Assembly (NCBI RefSeq): GCF_905397275.1 | Contig: NZ_CAJPUY010000002.1 | Location: 186,001 to 250,000 of the forward strand | DNA length: 64,000 bases | Reading direction: 5' to 3' | Source of the DNA: Cupriavidus yeoncheonensis | GTDB taxonomy: Bacteria; Pseudomonadota; Gammaproteobacteria; Burkholderiales; Burkholderiaceae | In this document: piece after piece, positions 1-9,224 of the stretch | Numbering within the stretch: position 1 is the first letter of the stretch | How the letters are laid out: every line of letters starts with the position of its first letter | Position numbers and translations under genes: made by a program | Notes under the pieces: model-generated | The model's input: only the letters and a program-made list of their open reading frames with translations | What the model was told of the DNA's origin: nothing | Database searches by the model: none

Positions 1-1405
<1,405 letters not shown>

Positions 1406-1468
1406 GTGTGTTCTCTCCTTGCTGCGATACCTGATGATGGAGGTCCGGTCCTTGCGAGACTCAGGGAC

Positions 1469-3049
1469 TCAGGCGCTCATGGCGTTGGTCGGCAGGATGT
1501 CGCGGACGGCAGCCGGCCAGCCCGCGCCGGCATCGCCCTGCACCACCCACTGCTTCATCGCTTCGATATCCGGTGCCAGGTAGCGGTCCGCTTCCACGAA
1601 CGCCACGCGCGCGCGGATGCGGGCCAGTTCGCTTTCGATCAGCGGCGACGACTTCAGCGGCCGGTGGAACTCGATGCCTTGCGCGGCCGCCATCGCTTCG
1701 ATGCCGACCACCACCGCGGTATTGGCGGCCATGTCGCCCAGCCGGCGTGCGCCGTACGTGGCCATCGACACATGATCCTCCTGGTTGGCCGAAGTCGGCA
1801 GGCTGTCCACGCTGGACGGATGCGCGAGCGACTTGTTCTCCGACGCCAGCGCCGCCGCCGTCACCTGCGCGATCATGAAGCCCGAGTTCAGGCCGCCATC
1901 GTGCACCAGGAACGGCGGCAGGCCCGACAGCCCGGTGTCCAGCAACAGCGCCAGCCGGCGCTCGGAAATCGCGCCGATCTCGGCGATCGCCAGCGCGATG
2001 ATGTCGGCGGCGAAAGCCACCGGCTCGGCGTGGAAGTTGCCGCCGGACACCACGTCGCCCTGCTCCGGGAATACCAGCGGGTTGTCCGATGCGGCATTGG
2101 CTTCGATCTGCAGGACGCGCGCGGCGTGCTGCAGATTGTCGAGGCAGGCGCCCATCACCTGCGGCTGGCAGCGGATCGAATACGGGTCCTGCACGCGGCC
2201 ACACGTCTTGTGCGAATCGACGATCTCGCTGCCGTCGAGCATGGCGCGCACGGCAGCGGCCACCGCGATCTGGCCGGCCTGGCCGCGCGCGTCATGGATG
2301 CGGGCGTCGAACGGCTTGACCGAACCCTTGATCGCTTCCAGCGACAGCGCGCCGGCCACCAAGCCGGCCGCGAAGGTGTCTTCGGCGGCGAACAGGCCCG
2401 CCAGCGCCAGCGCGGTCGATACCTGCGTGCCGTTGAGCAGCGCCAGGCCTTCCTTGGGGCCCAGTTCGAACGCGCACAGGCCGGCACGCGCCAGCCCTTC
2501 GGCGGCCGGCACGCGGCGGCCATCGACCAGCACGTCGCCGACGCCGATCAGCGTGCACGACATATGGGCCAGCGGCGCCAGGTCGCCCGAGGCGCCGACG
2601 GAACCCTTGGCCGGGATGCACGGCGTCACGCCGTGGTTGGCCAGCGCCAGCAGCGCTTCGATGATTTCCGGCCGCACGCCCGAATGGCCGCGCGCGAGGC
2701 TCACCGCCTTGATGGCGAGGATCAGGCGCACCGTGTCCTCGGCGAGGTCCGGGCCCGTGCCGACGCTGTGCGACAGCACCAGGTTGCGTTGCAGCGTGGC
2801 CAGCTTGTCATTGGGGATGCGCGTCTGCGCAAGCTTGCCGAAGCCGGTGTTGATGCCGTAGACCACGGCGTCGGCGTCGATGATGTCCTGCACGGTGGCC
2901 TGTGCGGCACGCACGCCGGCCCAGGCCGAGTCGGCCATTTCCACGCGCACTTCGCCGCGATAGATGCGGCGCAGGTCGGCCAGGGTGACCTGGCCCGGAT
3001 TCAGGGTCAACGGGGGGCGGGAGGCTGGTACGGTTTGGCTGGCGGTCAT
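1469..3049 (-). CDS. hutH: Histidine ammonia-lyase (histidase)
   Basis: Deaminates L-histidine to trans-urocanate, the first step of the Hut pathway. The 526-residue protein has the autocatalytic MIO triad Ala153-Ser154-Gly155 inside [12 protein letters not shown] and the conserved Tyr64 in [10 protein letters not shown]. Length is usual (~510 residues), with a slightly longer N-terminus. Aromatic ammonia-lyases share the MIO group, but the hutU and hutC neighbours make histidase the sound call. It is the first gene of the hutH-hutU unit, and a HutC-type operator lies 25 bp upstream of its ATG. Confidence 0.97.
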   Translation of the reverse strand: MTASQTVPASRPPLTLNPGQVTLADLRRIYRGEVRVEMADSAWAGVRAAQATVQDIIDADAVVYGINTGFGKLAQTRIPNDKLATLQRNLVLSHSVGTGPDLAEDTVRLILAIKAVSLARGHSGVRPEIIEALLALANHGVTPCIPAKGSVGASGDLAPLAHMSCTLIGVGDVLVDGRRVPAAEGLARAGLCAFELGPKEGLALLNGTQVSTALALAGLFAAEDTFAAGLVAGALSLEAIKGSVKPFDARIHDARGQAGQIAVAAAVRAMLDGSEIVDSHKTCGRVQDPYSIRCQPQVMGACLDNLQHAARVLQIEANAASDNPLVFPEQGDVVSGGNFHAEPVAFAADIIALAIAEIGAISERRLALLLDTGLSGLPPFLVHDGGLNSGFMIAQVTAAALASENKSLAHPSSVDSLPTSANQEDHVSMATYGARRLGDMAANTAVVVGIEAMAAAQGIEFHRPLKSSPLIESELARIRARVAFVEADRYLAPDIEAMKQWVVQGDAGAGWPAAVRDILPTNAMSA

Positions 3050-3073
3050 GAGTCGATCCTGTCTTGTATGTTC

Positions 3074-3085
3074 CTGTCTATACAG
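3074..3085 (-). promoter_or_regulatory. HutC-type operator upstream of hutH
   Basis: The minus strand reads CTGTATAGACAG, a near-palindrome like the CTGTATA-YACAG boxes bound by HutC in pseudomonads (family knowledge). The identical 12-mer occurs again at 6776-6787 and a perfect palindromic variant at 6619-6632, so the element marks both hut transcription units. A repressor here would block the promoter of hutH-hutU until urocanate is present. Confidence 0.72.
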
Positions 3086-3139
3086 CTTAGAACAAAATTA
3101 GGGTGAGTTGGCTGACTTCCGGTGGAAATCAGGCGGAAA

Positions 3140-3907
3140 TCAGCCGAAGGCGGGATTGCCGTCGGCGCGGAAGCGGCTGCCGAGGCGGTAGCGGTTGCCC
3201 GGGTGCAGGCAACGCACGAAGGTCACCGGCACACCGTTGGTCCAGGTGCGGCGGGTCAGCATCAGGCAAGGTTGCGTCGGCGGCATTTCCAGTTGCGCGG
3301 CCTGGTCGGGCGTTGCGGAAATGGCGTCGACCACATGCTCGACCTGGTCATAGGGCACATTGCGCAGCAGGTACTCGCCGGGCTTGATGCCGCTGAAATC
3401 CTGGCTGATGAAATCCGGCGCCACACGCGGGTTGACGTAACGGTCTTCCAGCTGCACCGGCACCCCGTCCTCGCGGTGCACGCAGACGGAATGGAACACC
3501 GACTCGCCGGTGCGCAGCTCCAGCGCCGCGGCCACTTCGATCGAGGCCGCCACGCGTTCCACCAGGATCACGTCGCAGGCATAGTCATGCCCGCGCATGC
3601 GGATCTCGTCCTGCAGGTTGACCACGCTGAGCAGCGTGGACTGCGGCTTGTGCTCGGCCACGAAGGTGCCCACGCCGGCCACGCGCACCACCCTGCCCTG
3701 CTCGGACAGCTCGCGCAGCGCGCGGTTGACGGTCATGCGCGACACGCCGAAGCGGGTCACCAGCTCCTGCTCCGACGGCACCCGGTCGCCCGGCTGCCAC
3801 GCGCCGCTCTGGATCTGGCGCGCGATGTACTCCTTCACCTGCTGGTAGAGCGCGGTGGGAGAGTTCGTGGCGGAAGTGGCTGGCCCCTGGCCTGCGGCGT
3901 GGTTCAT
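3140..3907 (-). CDS. hutC: HutC, GntR-family repressor of histidine utilisation
   Basis: Transcription factor expected to repress the hut genes and to be released by urocanate. The 255 residues have an N-terminal GntR winged helix-turn-helix (about residues 20-90, with VPSEQELVTRFGVSRMTVNRAL) followed by a UTRA ligand-binding domain (about 100-245). The ATG at 3907 is chosen because the gene upstream, the transporter ATPase, ends at 3913, leaving a 5-bp gap; the frame runs on upstream only as a shadow of that gene. hutC is the last gene of the transporter operon, so it is probably autoregulated through the operators near 6.62 and 6.78 kb. Confidence 0.93.
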   Translation of the reverse strand: MNHAAGQGPATSATNSPTALYQQVKEYIARQIQSGAWQPGDRVPSEQELVTRFGVSRMTVNRALRELSEQGRVVRVAGVGTFVAEHKPQSTLLSVVNLQDEIRMRGHDYACDVILVERVAASIEVAAALELRTGESVFHSVCVHREDGVPVQLEDRYVNPRVAPDFISQDFSGIKPGEYLLRNVPYDQVEHVVDAISATPDQAAQLEMPPTQPCLMLTRRTWTNGVPVTFVRCLHPGNRYRLGSRFRADGNPAFG

Positions 3908-3912
3908 GGCTT

Positions 3913-4692
3913 TCAGTGCTCGGCCGCGGCCATGGCCTCGGCGCGGATCTCCTCGGTCAGCCGCGCCTTGAGCGCGGAAAACTCCGGCGACGTCTTGATC
4001 GTGTAATGGCGCGGATGCGGAAAATCCACCGCGATCTCGCTCTTGATCCGACCCGGCCTGGCGGAGAACACCGCCACCCGGTTGGCCATGAAGATGGCCT
4101 CGTCGATATCGTGGGTCACGAATAATACCGTCTTGCGCGAAGCTTCCCAGATGCCGAGCAGCAATTCCTGCATCAGCACGCGGGTCTGGTTGTCGAGCGC
4201 GCCGAACGGCTCGTCGAGCAGCAGGATCTTGGGATCGTTGGCCAGCGCGCGCGCAATCGCGGTGCGCTGCTGCATGCCGCCAGAGAGCTGCTTCGGGTAG
4301 TGATGCTCGAAACCGCGCAAACCCACGCGCTGGATGAAGAAATCGCTGCGCTCGCGCTGCTCGGCCTCGCTCATGCCGCGCTCGCGCAGGCCGAAGCGCA
4401 CGTTCTGCTCGATCGTCAACCACGGGAACAGCGTGTAGGACTGGAACACCATGCCGCGGTCCGCGCCCGGGCCGCTGACCGGCTGGCCGTCGAGCAGCAC
4501 GGTGCCACTGGAGGGCGTGTCGAGGCCGGCCACGATGCGCAGCAGCGTGGACTTGCCGCAGCCCGACGGGCCCAGGATGGTGACGAAGTCGTTGTCGCGC
4601 ACCTCGAAATCGACCGGCAGCAGCGCCTGGGTCTGGCCGCCGCGCGGGTTGGTGAAGGTGCGCGAGACCTGCTGGATGGACAGTGCGCTCAT
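3913..4692 (-). CDS. ABC transporter ATP-binding protein (NitT/TauT type)
   Basis: ATPase subunit of an importer, 259 residues. Walker A GPSGCGKST lies at residues 41-49, followed by the Q-loop region FQSYTLFPW, the signature LSGGMQQR, Walker B ILLLDEPFGALD and the switch histidine in FVTHDIDEA. It resembles the SsuB/TauB/NrtD branch. The ATG at 4692 overlaps the permease stop as TGATG, indicating translational coupling. The hutC neighbour and upstream HutC boxes suggest histidine, urocanate or a related imidazole as substrate; the family alone would suggest sulfonates or nitrate-like anions. Confidence 0.92.
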   Translation of the reverse strand: MSALSIQQVSRTFTNPRGGQTQALLPVDFEVRDNDFVTILGPSGCGKSTLLRIVAGLDTPSSGTVLLDGQPVSGPGADRGMVFQSYTLFPWLTIEQNVRFGLRERGMSEAEQRERSDFFIQRVGLRGFEHHYPKQLSGGMQQRTAIARALANDPKILLLDEPFGALDNQTRVLMQELLLGIWEASRKTVLFVTHDIDEAIFMANRVAVFSARPGRIKSEIAVDFPHPRHYTIKTSPEFSALKARLTEEIRAEAMAAAEH

Positions 4693-5546
4693 CAGATCGA
4701 ACTCCACGGGAACAGGCGCTGGTTGGCCTGCTTGAAGACGAGGTCCGACACCAGCCCGATGCAGCCGATGACGATGATGCCGAAGATGATCTGGCCGGTA
4801 TTCAGCAGCGCCTGGCTGTCGGTGATCATGTGGCCGATGCCCGAGGACGAGCCGATCAGTTCCGCGACGATCACGTAGGTCCAGGCCCAGCCCAACACCA
4901 GGCGCAGGATCTCGGCAATCTCCGGCGCCGCGCCCGGGATCAGCACGCGCTTGACGATGCCGCGGCTGTTGGCGCCGAGCGTATAGGCGGCTTCCACCAG
5001 GTCCTTGCGCGCACCGCCCACGGCGACGGCCACCATCAGCACGATCTGGAAGAACGAGCCGATGAAGATCACCAGCAGCTTCTGCGTCTCGCCGATGCCG
5101 GCCCACAGGATCAGCAGCGGAATGAAGGCCGAGGCCGGCAGATAGCGGCAGAACGAGACGAACGGTTCGAAGAACGCTTCGGCCGCCTTGTACGCGCCCA
5201 TCAGGATGCCCAGCGGCACCGCGAGCACCGCCGCCAGCACGAAGCCGCCGAGCACGCGCCACACGGTCATGCCGATATCGCCGATGAAGTTGTACTGCGC
5301 GAACAGGGTCATGCCCTCACGCGCCATGGTCAGCGGATCGGCCAGGAAAGTGCGCGGCACGAAGCCACCCAGCGTTACCACGGCCCATACCGCGAAGAAC
5401 AGCACGAAGAAGGACAGGCCCAGCACCCAGCGCGCCTGCGGCGACACCGGCACCAGCGGCGACAGCCACGGATGCCGGCGGCGCGCCGGCGCCGTCCTGG
5501 CGGCCATGGCGACCGGCGCCGGGGAACTCACTTGAACTTGCGCCAT
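4692..5546 (-). CDS. ABC transporter permease (NitT/TauT type)
   Basis: Inner-membrane subunit of the hut-linked importer, 284 residues. It has an N-terminal membrane segment (VLGLSFFVLFFAVWAVV), a periplasmic stretch and about five further hydrophobic segments. The EAA loop that docks to the ATPase is seen in EAAYTLGANSRGIVKRVLIPGAAPEI. The ATG at 5546 (MAQVQVSS) follows the binding-protein gene by 16 bp and its stop overlaps the ATPase start by one base. Confidence 0.91.
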   Translation of the reverse strand: MAQVQVSSPAPVAMAARTAPARRRHPWLSPLVPVSPQARWVLGLSFFVLFFAVWAVVTLGGFVPRTFLADPLTMAREGMTLFAQYNFIGDIGMTVWRVLGGFVLAAVLAVPLGILMGAYKAAEAFFEPFVSFCRYLPASAFIPLLILWAGIGETQKLLVIFIGSFFQIVLMVAVAVGGARKDLVEAAYTLGANSRGIVKRVLIPGAAPEIAEILRLVLGWAWTYVIVAELIGSSSGIGHMITDSQALLNTGQIIFGIIVIGCIGLVSDLVFKQANQRLFPWSSI

Positions 5547-5562
5547 GACATCGGCCCCTTGC

Positions 5563-6540
5563 TTACTTGAGGAAGCGTGCGTCGTACAGCGCGGTGACGT
5601 CCGGCACCTGGCGGATCACGCCGATGTCGAGCAGCACGCCGGCGGCTTCCTTGCTGAAGCTGGCCAGCTCGCCCGAGAAGAACTTGCGGTTGGCCTCGCG
5701 GTCCTGCCAGCGCAGGTAGGCCGACGACCTGGCGAACTGCTCGCCGGTCTGCTTGACCGCCGCGCCCATGATTTCGTTGGACTTCTCGGGCTCCTTGCGG
5801 ATCATCTCGAGCGCCTCGAAGTAGCTGTCGACCAGCGCCTGCGCGGCCCTGGGATTGTCCTTGAGCCACTTGGGCGCGCAGCCGAGCGTATCGGTCACCA
5901 TCGGGTAGTCAAGCGTGGTGGCCAGGATCTTGCCCTTGTCCGGGTTCTGGCGAACCGTGGAAAGATACGGCTCGTAGGTCATGGCGCCGTCATTCTGGCC
6001 GGCTACGAAGGCCTGCGCGGCCGCCTGCGGCGACAGCGTGGTGGTCTTCACGTCCTTGAGCGTCATGCCGTTCTTCTTCAGCATCCAGGCCAGGCCGAAG
6101 TACGGCGCGGTACCGGGTGCATCGACGCCGATGGTCTTGCCCTTCAGGTCGGCAAAGCCCTTGACGTCGGCCCGCACGGCGAGGCCGTCGGCACCGTAGG
6201 ACTTGTCGAGCTGCACGATCTGCGTGATCGGCACGCCGTTGGCGTTCCATGCGACGTGCGTTTCCACGGTGGTGGCTGCGCACTGGATGGCGCCAGAGGC
6301 CAGCGCAAGATGGCGGTCCTTCTGCGGAATCATCTTGATGTCGACGTCGACGCCGTGCTTCCTGAAGATTCCCGCCTTGTCGGCCAGCGTCAGCGGCGCG
6401 AAGCCGGTCCACCCGCTCATGCCGAGCGTGACCTGCGTGCTCTGGGCGTGAGCCGCCCCGGCCACGGCAACGGCTGCCATCAGCGACGCACGGGCCACGC
6501 GCATGGCGGCCTGACCTGCAATCCGGCTCTGAATCCTCAT
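5563..6540 (-). CDS. ABC transporter periplasmic substrate-binding protein (NMT1/SsuA-like)
   Basis: Periplasmic receptor of the hut-linked importer, 325 residues. A Sec signal peptide is visible (basic MRIQSRIAGQAAMRVAR, hydrophobic LMAAVAVAGAA, probable cleavage after AHA near residue 32). The mature part has the NMT1/THI5 fold pattern (WTGFAPLTLADKAGIFRKHG, LASGAIQCAATT, IGVDAPGTAP). First gene of the operon binding protein-permease-ATPase-hutC. Its promoter contains a HutC box, so induction by urocanate is expected. The substrate is not shown by sequence. Confidence 0.9.
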   Translation of the reverse strand: MRIQSRIAGQAAMRVARASLMAAVAVAGAAHAQSTQVTLGMSGWTGFAPLTLADKAGIFRKHGVDVDIKMIPQKDRHLALASGAIQCAATTVETHVAWNANGVPITQIVQLDKSYGADGLAVRADVKGFADLKGKTIGVDAPGTAPYFGLAWMLKKNGMTLKDVKTTTLSPQAAAQAFVAGQNDGAMTYEPYLSTVRQNPDKGKILATTLDYPMVTDTLGCAPKWLKDNPRAAQALVDSYFEALEMIRKEPEKSNEIMGAAVKQTGEQFARSSAYLRWQDREANRKFFSGELASFSKEAAGVLLDIGVIRQVPDVTALYDARFLK

Positions 6541-6608
6541 CGGTTAGCTCCTTTGGTTTGTCCGTCCAGCGGCGGCGCCATGCTTGTGGCACTGCTCGGT
6601 TTCGGGAG

Positions 6609-6636
6609 ATTTTACAAGCCTGTATATACAAGTCAA
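6609..6636 (-). promoter_or_regulatory. Promoter of the hut ABC operon with HutC palindrome in the spacer
   Basis: On the minus strand TTGACT (6636-6631), a 16-bp spacer and TAAAAT (6614-6609) form a good sigma-70 promoter about 70 bp before the binding-protein gene. The spacer contains the perfect 10-bp palindrome TGTATATACA (6621-6630), the core of HutC operators. A repressor there would directly occlude RNA polymerase. Confidence 0.75.
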
Positions 6637-6775
6637 CGTAGTACTTGCCCGAAGCATTGGCCGGTTCCGGGCGGCCAATCTGGCACTTTCGCGGGGAATT
6701 TGCGCGTGAAGTGCACGATGAAGCAGCGTCCAGCCGTCAAAGTGGATGCACCGCATCAGGGCAAGGAGCCGTTTG

Positions 6776-6787
6776 CTGTATAGACAG
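6776..6787 (+). promoter_or_regulatory. Second, distal HutC-type box
   Basis: CTGTATAGACAG, the same 12-mer as the hutH operator but in the opposite orientation. It lies about 150 bp upstream of the promoter-embedded palindrome at 6619-6632, so the two sites could allow looping or cooperative binding. The rest of the 6541-6852 gap holds no gene; a hairpin without T-tract (6811-6842, CCGTGC pairing with GCACGG) follows the epimerase gene. Confidence 0.55.
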
Positions 6788-6852
6788 GAACCGACGCGCC
6801 GGCAGGAACGCAAGCACCGTGCCGGAAACAGCACGGCGCTTGTGTCTTACGT

Positions 6853-7830
6853 TCAGGCGTCGAAGAAGGAGGAGACAGTGGGATAGCGCAGCCGCAGGCG
6901 CAACTCGCGCTTCAGGCGCTGGTTGTCGAGGCGGCGCGATTCGCTCATGAAGCTCAGCAGCGTGGGATCGATCACTTCACGCGCCTGCTGGCGCGTGATG
7001 CGCGGCGGCCGCGGCAGGCCACGGCGATCGGCCACCAGATCGAAGTAATCGGCCATGCGCAGCTCGGTGTCGTCGCTCGCATGCACCACGCGCTGGGGTC
7101 GTCCGCGGAACAGTGCCGCCACCATGGTGCGCGCGAGGTCGTCGGCGTGGATGTGGCTGGTGTAGACGTCGTCCTGCGGCGCCAGCGCCGGGGTGCCGCG
7201 CTTCAGGCGCGCCAGCGGCAGGCGGTCCTCGGCATAGATGCCCGGAATGCGCACGATGCTGGCGCGCCAGTTGCCGGCGCGGCCGAACTCGCGCACGGTG
7301 CGCTCGGCCGCCACGCGGCGACGCGCACGCGCCGTCTGCGGGCGCACGCGGGCGAATTCGGCCACGCGCGCGCCGGCGCGGTCGCCATAGACGCCCGATG
7401 TGCTGGCATAGACGAAGGCCGGACGGGCCCTGCGCCGCTCGGGTAGAATGACGGGCTTGCCGGCGTGCGCCCGGGCGCGGCGCCATGCGGTGCGGCGCAG
7501 GGTGGCGAGCAAGGCGCGTGTGCGCGGATCGCCCTCTCCCGCTCCGGGCGGCGGCGCCAGGTCCAGCACGCGGCCGGCCAGGCCGCGCAGGCGTGCAAGC
7601 GTGGCGGGCCGGTCCAGGTCCGCGACCAGCGGCACGGCGCCGGCGGCACGCAGTTCGGCCCGGCGCGCCGGCTGCGACGTCACGGCGAAGACACGCATGC
7701 GCGCCGACAGGATTCGCAGGCAGCGCGTCCCCACATCCCCGCACCCCATGATCAGCAGGCGCGGGCGGCCCAGGCGAACGGCAGGGCCCGGGCGGCGCGA
7801 TGGCTGCAGCTTCGGAAGAATTTCGCTCAT
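6853..7830 (-). CDS. SDR-family NAD(P)-dependent epimerase/dehydratase (YeeZ-like)
   Basis: 325 residues with an N-terminal Rossmann motif (LLIMGCGDVGTRCLRIL) and an extended-SDR core (FVYASTSGVYGD, SHIHADDLARTM). It is Arg-rich throughout. Substrate unknown. The ATG at 7830 is only 9 bp from the start of the divergent reductase at 7840, leaving no room for two ordinary promoters; an internal ATG at the MGCGDVG motif (about residue 28) is an alternative start that would open the gap. Confidence 0.82.
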   Translation of the reverse strand: MSEILPKLQPSRRPGPAVRLGRPRLLIMGCGDVGTRCLRILSARMRVFAVTSQPARRAELRAAGAVPLVADLDRPATLARLRGLAGRVLDLAPPPGAGEGDPRTRALLATLRRTAWRRARAHAGKPVILPERRRARPAFVYASTSGVYGDRAGARVAEFARVRPQTARARRRVAAERTVREFGRAGNWRASIVRIPGIYAEDRLPLARLKRGTPALAPQDDVYTSHIHADDLARTMVAALFRGRPQRVVHASDDTELRMADYFDLVADRRGLPRPPRITRQQAREVIDPTLLSFMSESRRLDNQRLKRELRLRLRYPTVSSFFDA

Positions 7831-7839
7831 AGATCGATT

Positions 7840-8904
7840 ATGGCTTATCAAGTAACCGTCATGCCCAGCGGCCACAAGTTCGAAGTGGCTGCCGATGAAA
7901 CCATCCTGGGCGCTGCCCTGCGCCACAGCATCGGCCTGCCCTACGGCTGCAAGAACGGTGCATGCGGCTCGTGCAAGGGCCGCGTGCTGGAAGGCACGAT
8001 CGTACAGGGCGACCACGCCCCGGCCGCGCTGACCGACCAGGAAAAGACCGAGGGCCGGGCGCTGTTCTGCTGCGCCAACGCCGGCTCGGACATCACCATC
8101 GAAAGCCGCGAGGTCCACGGCGCGGGCGACATCCCCATCAAGAAGGTGCCGTGCCGCGTCACCTCGCTGGAACGCCTGGCCGACGACGTGATCGCCATCA
8201 AGCTGCAACTGCCCGCCACCGAGCGCATGCAGTACCTGGCCGGCCAGTATGTGGAATTCCTGCTGCGCGACGGCAAGCGCCGCAGCTATTCGATCGCCAC
8301 GCCGCCGCATGAGGACGGCCCGCTCGAACTGCATATCCGCCACATGCCCGGCGGCGCGTTCACCGACTACGTGTTCGGCGCCAAGGAAGGCGCGCCGGCC
8401 ATGAAGGAACGCGACATCCTGCGCTTCGAAGGCCCGCTGGGCAGCTTCTTCCTGCGCGAGGACGCGGAGGCGCCGATCGTCCTGCTGGCCTCCGGCACGG
8501 GCTTCGCGCCGATCAAGGCCATCGTCGAGCACGCCGCCTACACTGGCATCACGCGCCCGATGACGCTGTACTGGGGCGGCCGCCGGCCGAAGGACCTGTA
8601 CATGCACGCGCTGTGCGAACAGTGGGCGCGCGACCTGCCCAACTTCAGGTACGTGCCGGTCATCTCCGATGCGCTGCCGGAAGACAACTGGAGCGGGCGC
8701 ACCGGCTTCGTCCACCAGGCCGTGATCGCGGACCACCCGGACCTGTCCGGCCACGAGGTCTACGCTTGCGGCGCCCCGGTGATGATCAACGCGGCCCGCA
8801 CCGACTTCACGAAGCAGTGCAAGCTGCATGAGGACGCGTTCTTCGCCGACTCGTTCACGTCCGAGGCCGACATGCACCCGGCCGGCTCCGCACCGGCGGC
8901 CTGA
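7840..8904 (+). CDS. Ferredoxin-NAD(P)H oxidoreductase, CDP-6-deoxy-glucoseen reductase-like (AscD family)
   Basis: Electron-transfer flavoprotein of 354 residues. An N-terminal plant-type 2Fe-2S domain (1-~95) has ligands in YGCKNGACGSC and a fourth Cys in LFCCAN. It is followed by an FAD-binding barrel (RRSYSIA) and a C-terminal NAD(P) domain (LASGTGFAPIKAI, YACGAPVMI). The domain order matches AscD, phenol hydroxylase and methane monooxygenase reductases. Without a partner oxygenase or sugar cluster nearby its acceptor cannot be told; such stand-alone copies are usually annotated as CDP-6-deoxy-delta-3,4-glucoseen reductases. Confidence 0.88.
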   Translation: MAYQVTVMPSGHKFEVAADETILGAALRHSIGLPYGCKNGACGSCKGRVLEGTIVQGDHAPAALTDQEKTEGRALFCCANAGSDITIESREVHGAGDIPIKKVPCRVTSLERLADDVIAIKLQLPATERMQYLAGQYVEFLLRDGKRRSYSIATPPHEDGPLELHIRHMPGGAFTDYVFGAKEGAPAMKERDILRFEGPLGSFFLREDAEAPIVLLASGTGFAPIKAIVEHAAYTGITRPMTLYWGGRRPKDLYMHALCEQWARDLPNFRYVPVISDALPEDNWSGRTGFVHQAVIADHPDLSGHEVYACGAPVMINAARTDFTKQCKLHEDAFFADSFTSEADMHPAGSAPAA

Positions 8905-8963
8905 GCCGGGTCGCCCAGGCCGTTCCGTCAGCGCAACAATGCCCCCGACTGCCAAAATTCGTT

Positions 8964-8992
8964 TTGACACCCGGGGCCATGCGCCTTATATT
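8964..8992 (+). promoter_or_regulatory. Strong sigma-70 promoter of the argD leader
   Basis: TTGACA (8964-8969), a spacer of exactly 17 bp and TATATT (8987-8992). Transcription should start about 7 nt later, at or next to A9000, which is also the first base of the Arg-rich leader ORF, so the leader transcript would have essentially no 5' UTR. Confidence 0.8.
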
Positions 8993-8999
8993 TGCCCGC

Positions 9000-9074
9000 A
9001 TGAACACCGCCATGATCCGACGCAGCTTCCGAAGCTTCCGTACGTTGCTCCCCACCGGGGTGCCGCGCGGCTGA
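9000..9074 (+). CDS. Putative Arg-rich leader peptide of argD (24 aa)
   Basis: A 24-codon ORF beginning MNTAMIRRSFRSFR, with five Arg codons (residues 7, 8, 11, 14, 23), two of them CGA, which is rare in this GC-rich genome. It begins at the predicted transcription start and ends 29 bp before a rho-independent terminator that precedes the argD-like gene. Position, composition and the alternative hairpins downstream fit an amino-acid attenuator leader. Nothing proves that it is translated. Confidence 0.55.
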   Translation: MNTAMIRRSFRSFRTLLPTGVPRG

Positions 9075-9129
9075 CCGTCGACAGCGTCTGTTCAGGTCAA
9101 AAAGCCACGGGCAACCCCCGTGGCTTTTT
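9050..9129 (+). terminator. Attenuator-like hairpins and terminator before argD
   Basis: Three mutually exclusive pairings are visible. Hairpin 1:2 is CCCC-ACC-GGGG (9050-9060). The terminator 3:4 is GCCACGGG (9104-9111) with CCCGTGGC (9117-9124), followed by five T. An alternative 2:4 pairing joins ACCGGGGT (9054-9061) with ACCCCCGT (9114-9121), 7 of 8 bases matching, and would break the terminator. A ribosome stalled at the Arg codons would mask strand 1 and favour 2:4; one at the stop codon would mask strand 2 and favour termination. Confidence 0.6.
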
Positions 9130-9224
9130 GCTTTGGGCTTCGCCCTTCCGGGTTTCGCCCTGCTTGCCCGGTTCGTCATTTCGCCATCCCGTCTAACGAT
9201 TCACGCCGACCCCTGGAGTCCGCC

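Noticed and set aside
6853..8970. A 705-codon minus-strand frame joining the epimerase to sequence antisense to the reductase
   Set aside because: Only the part from 7830 down encodes an epimerase; the upstream part is the shadow of the reductase gene.
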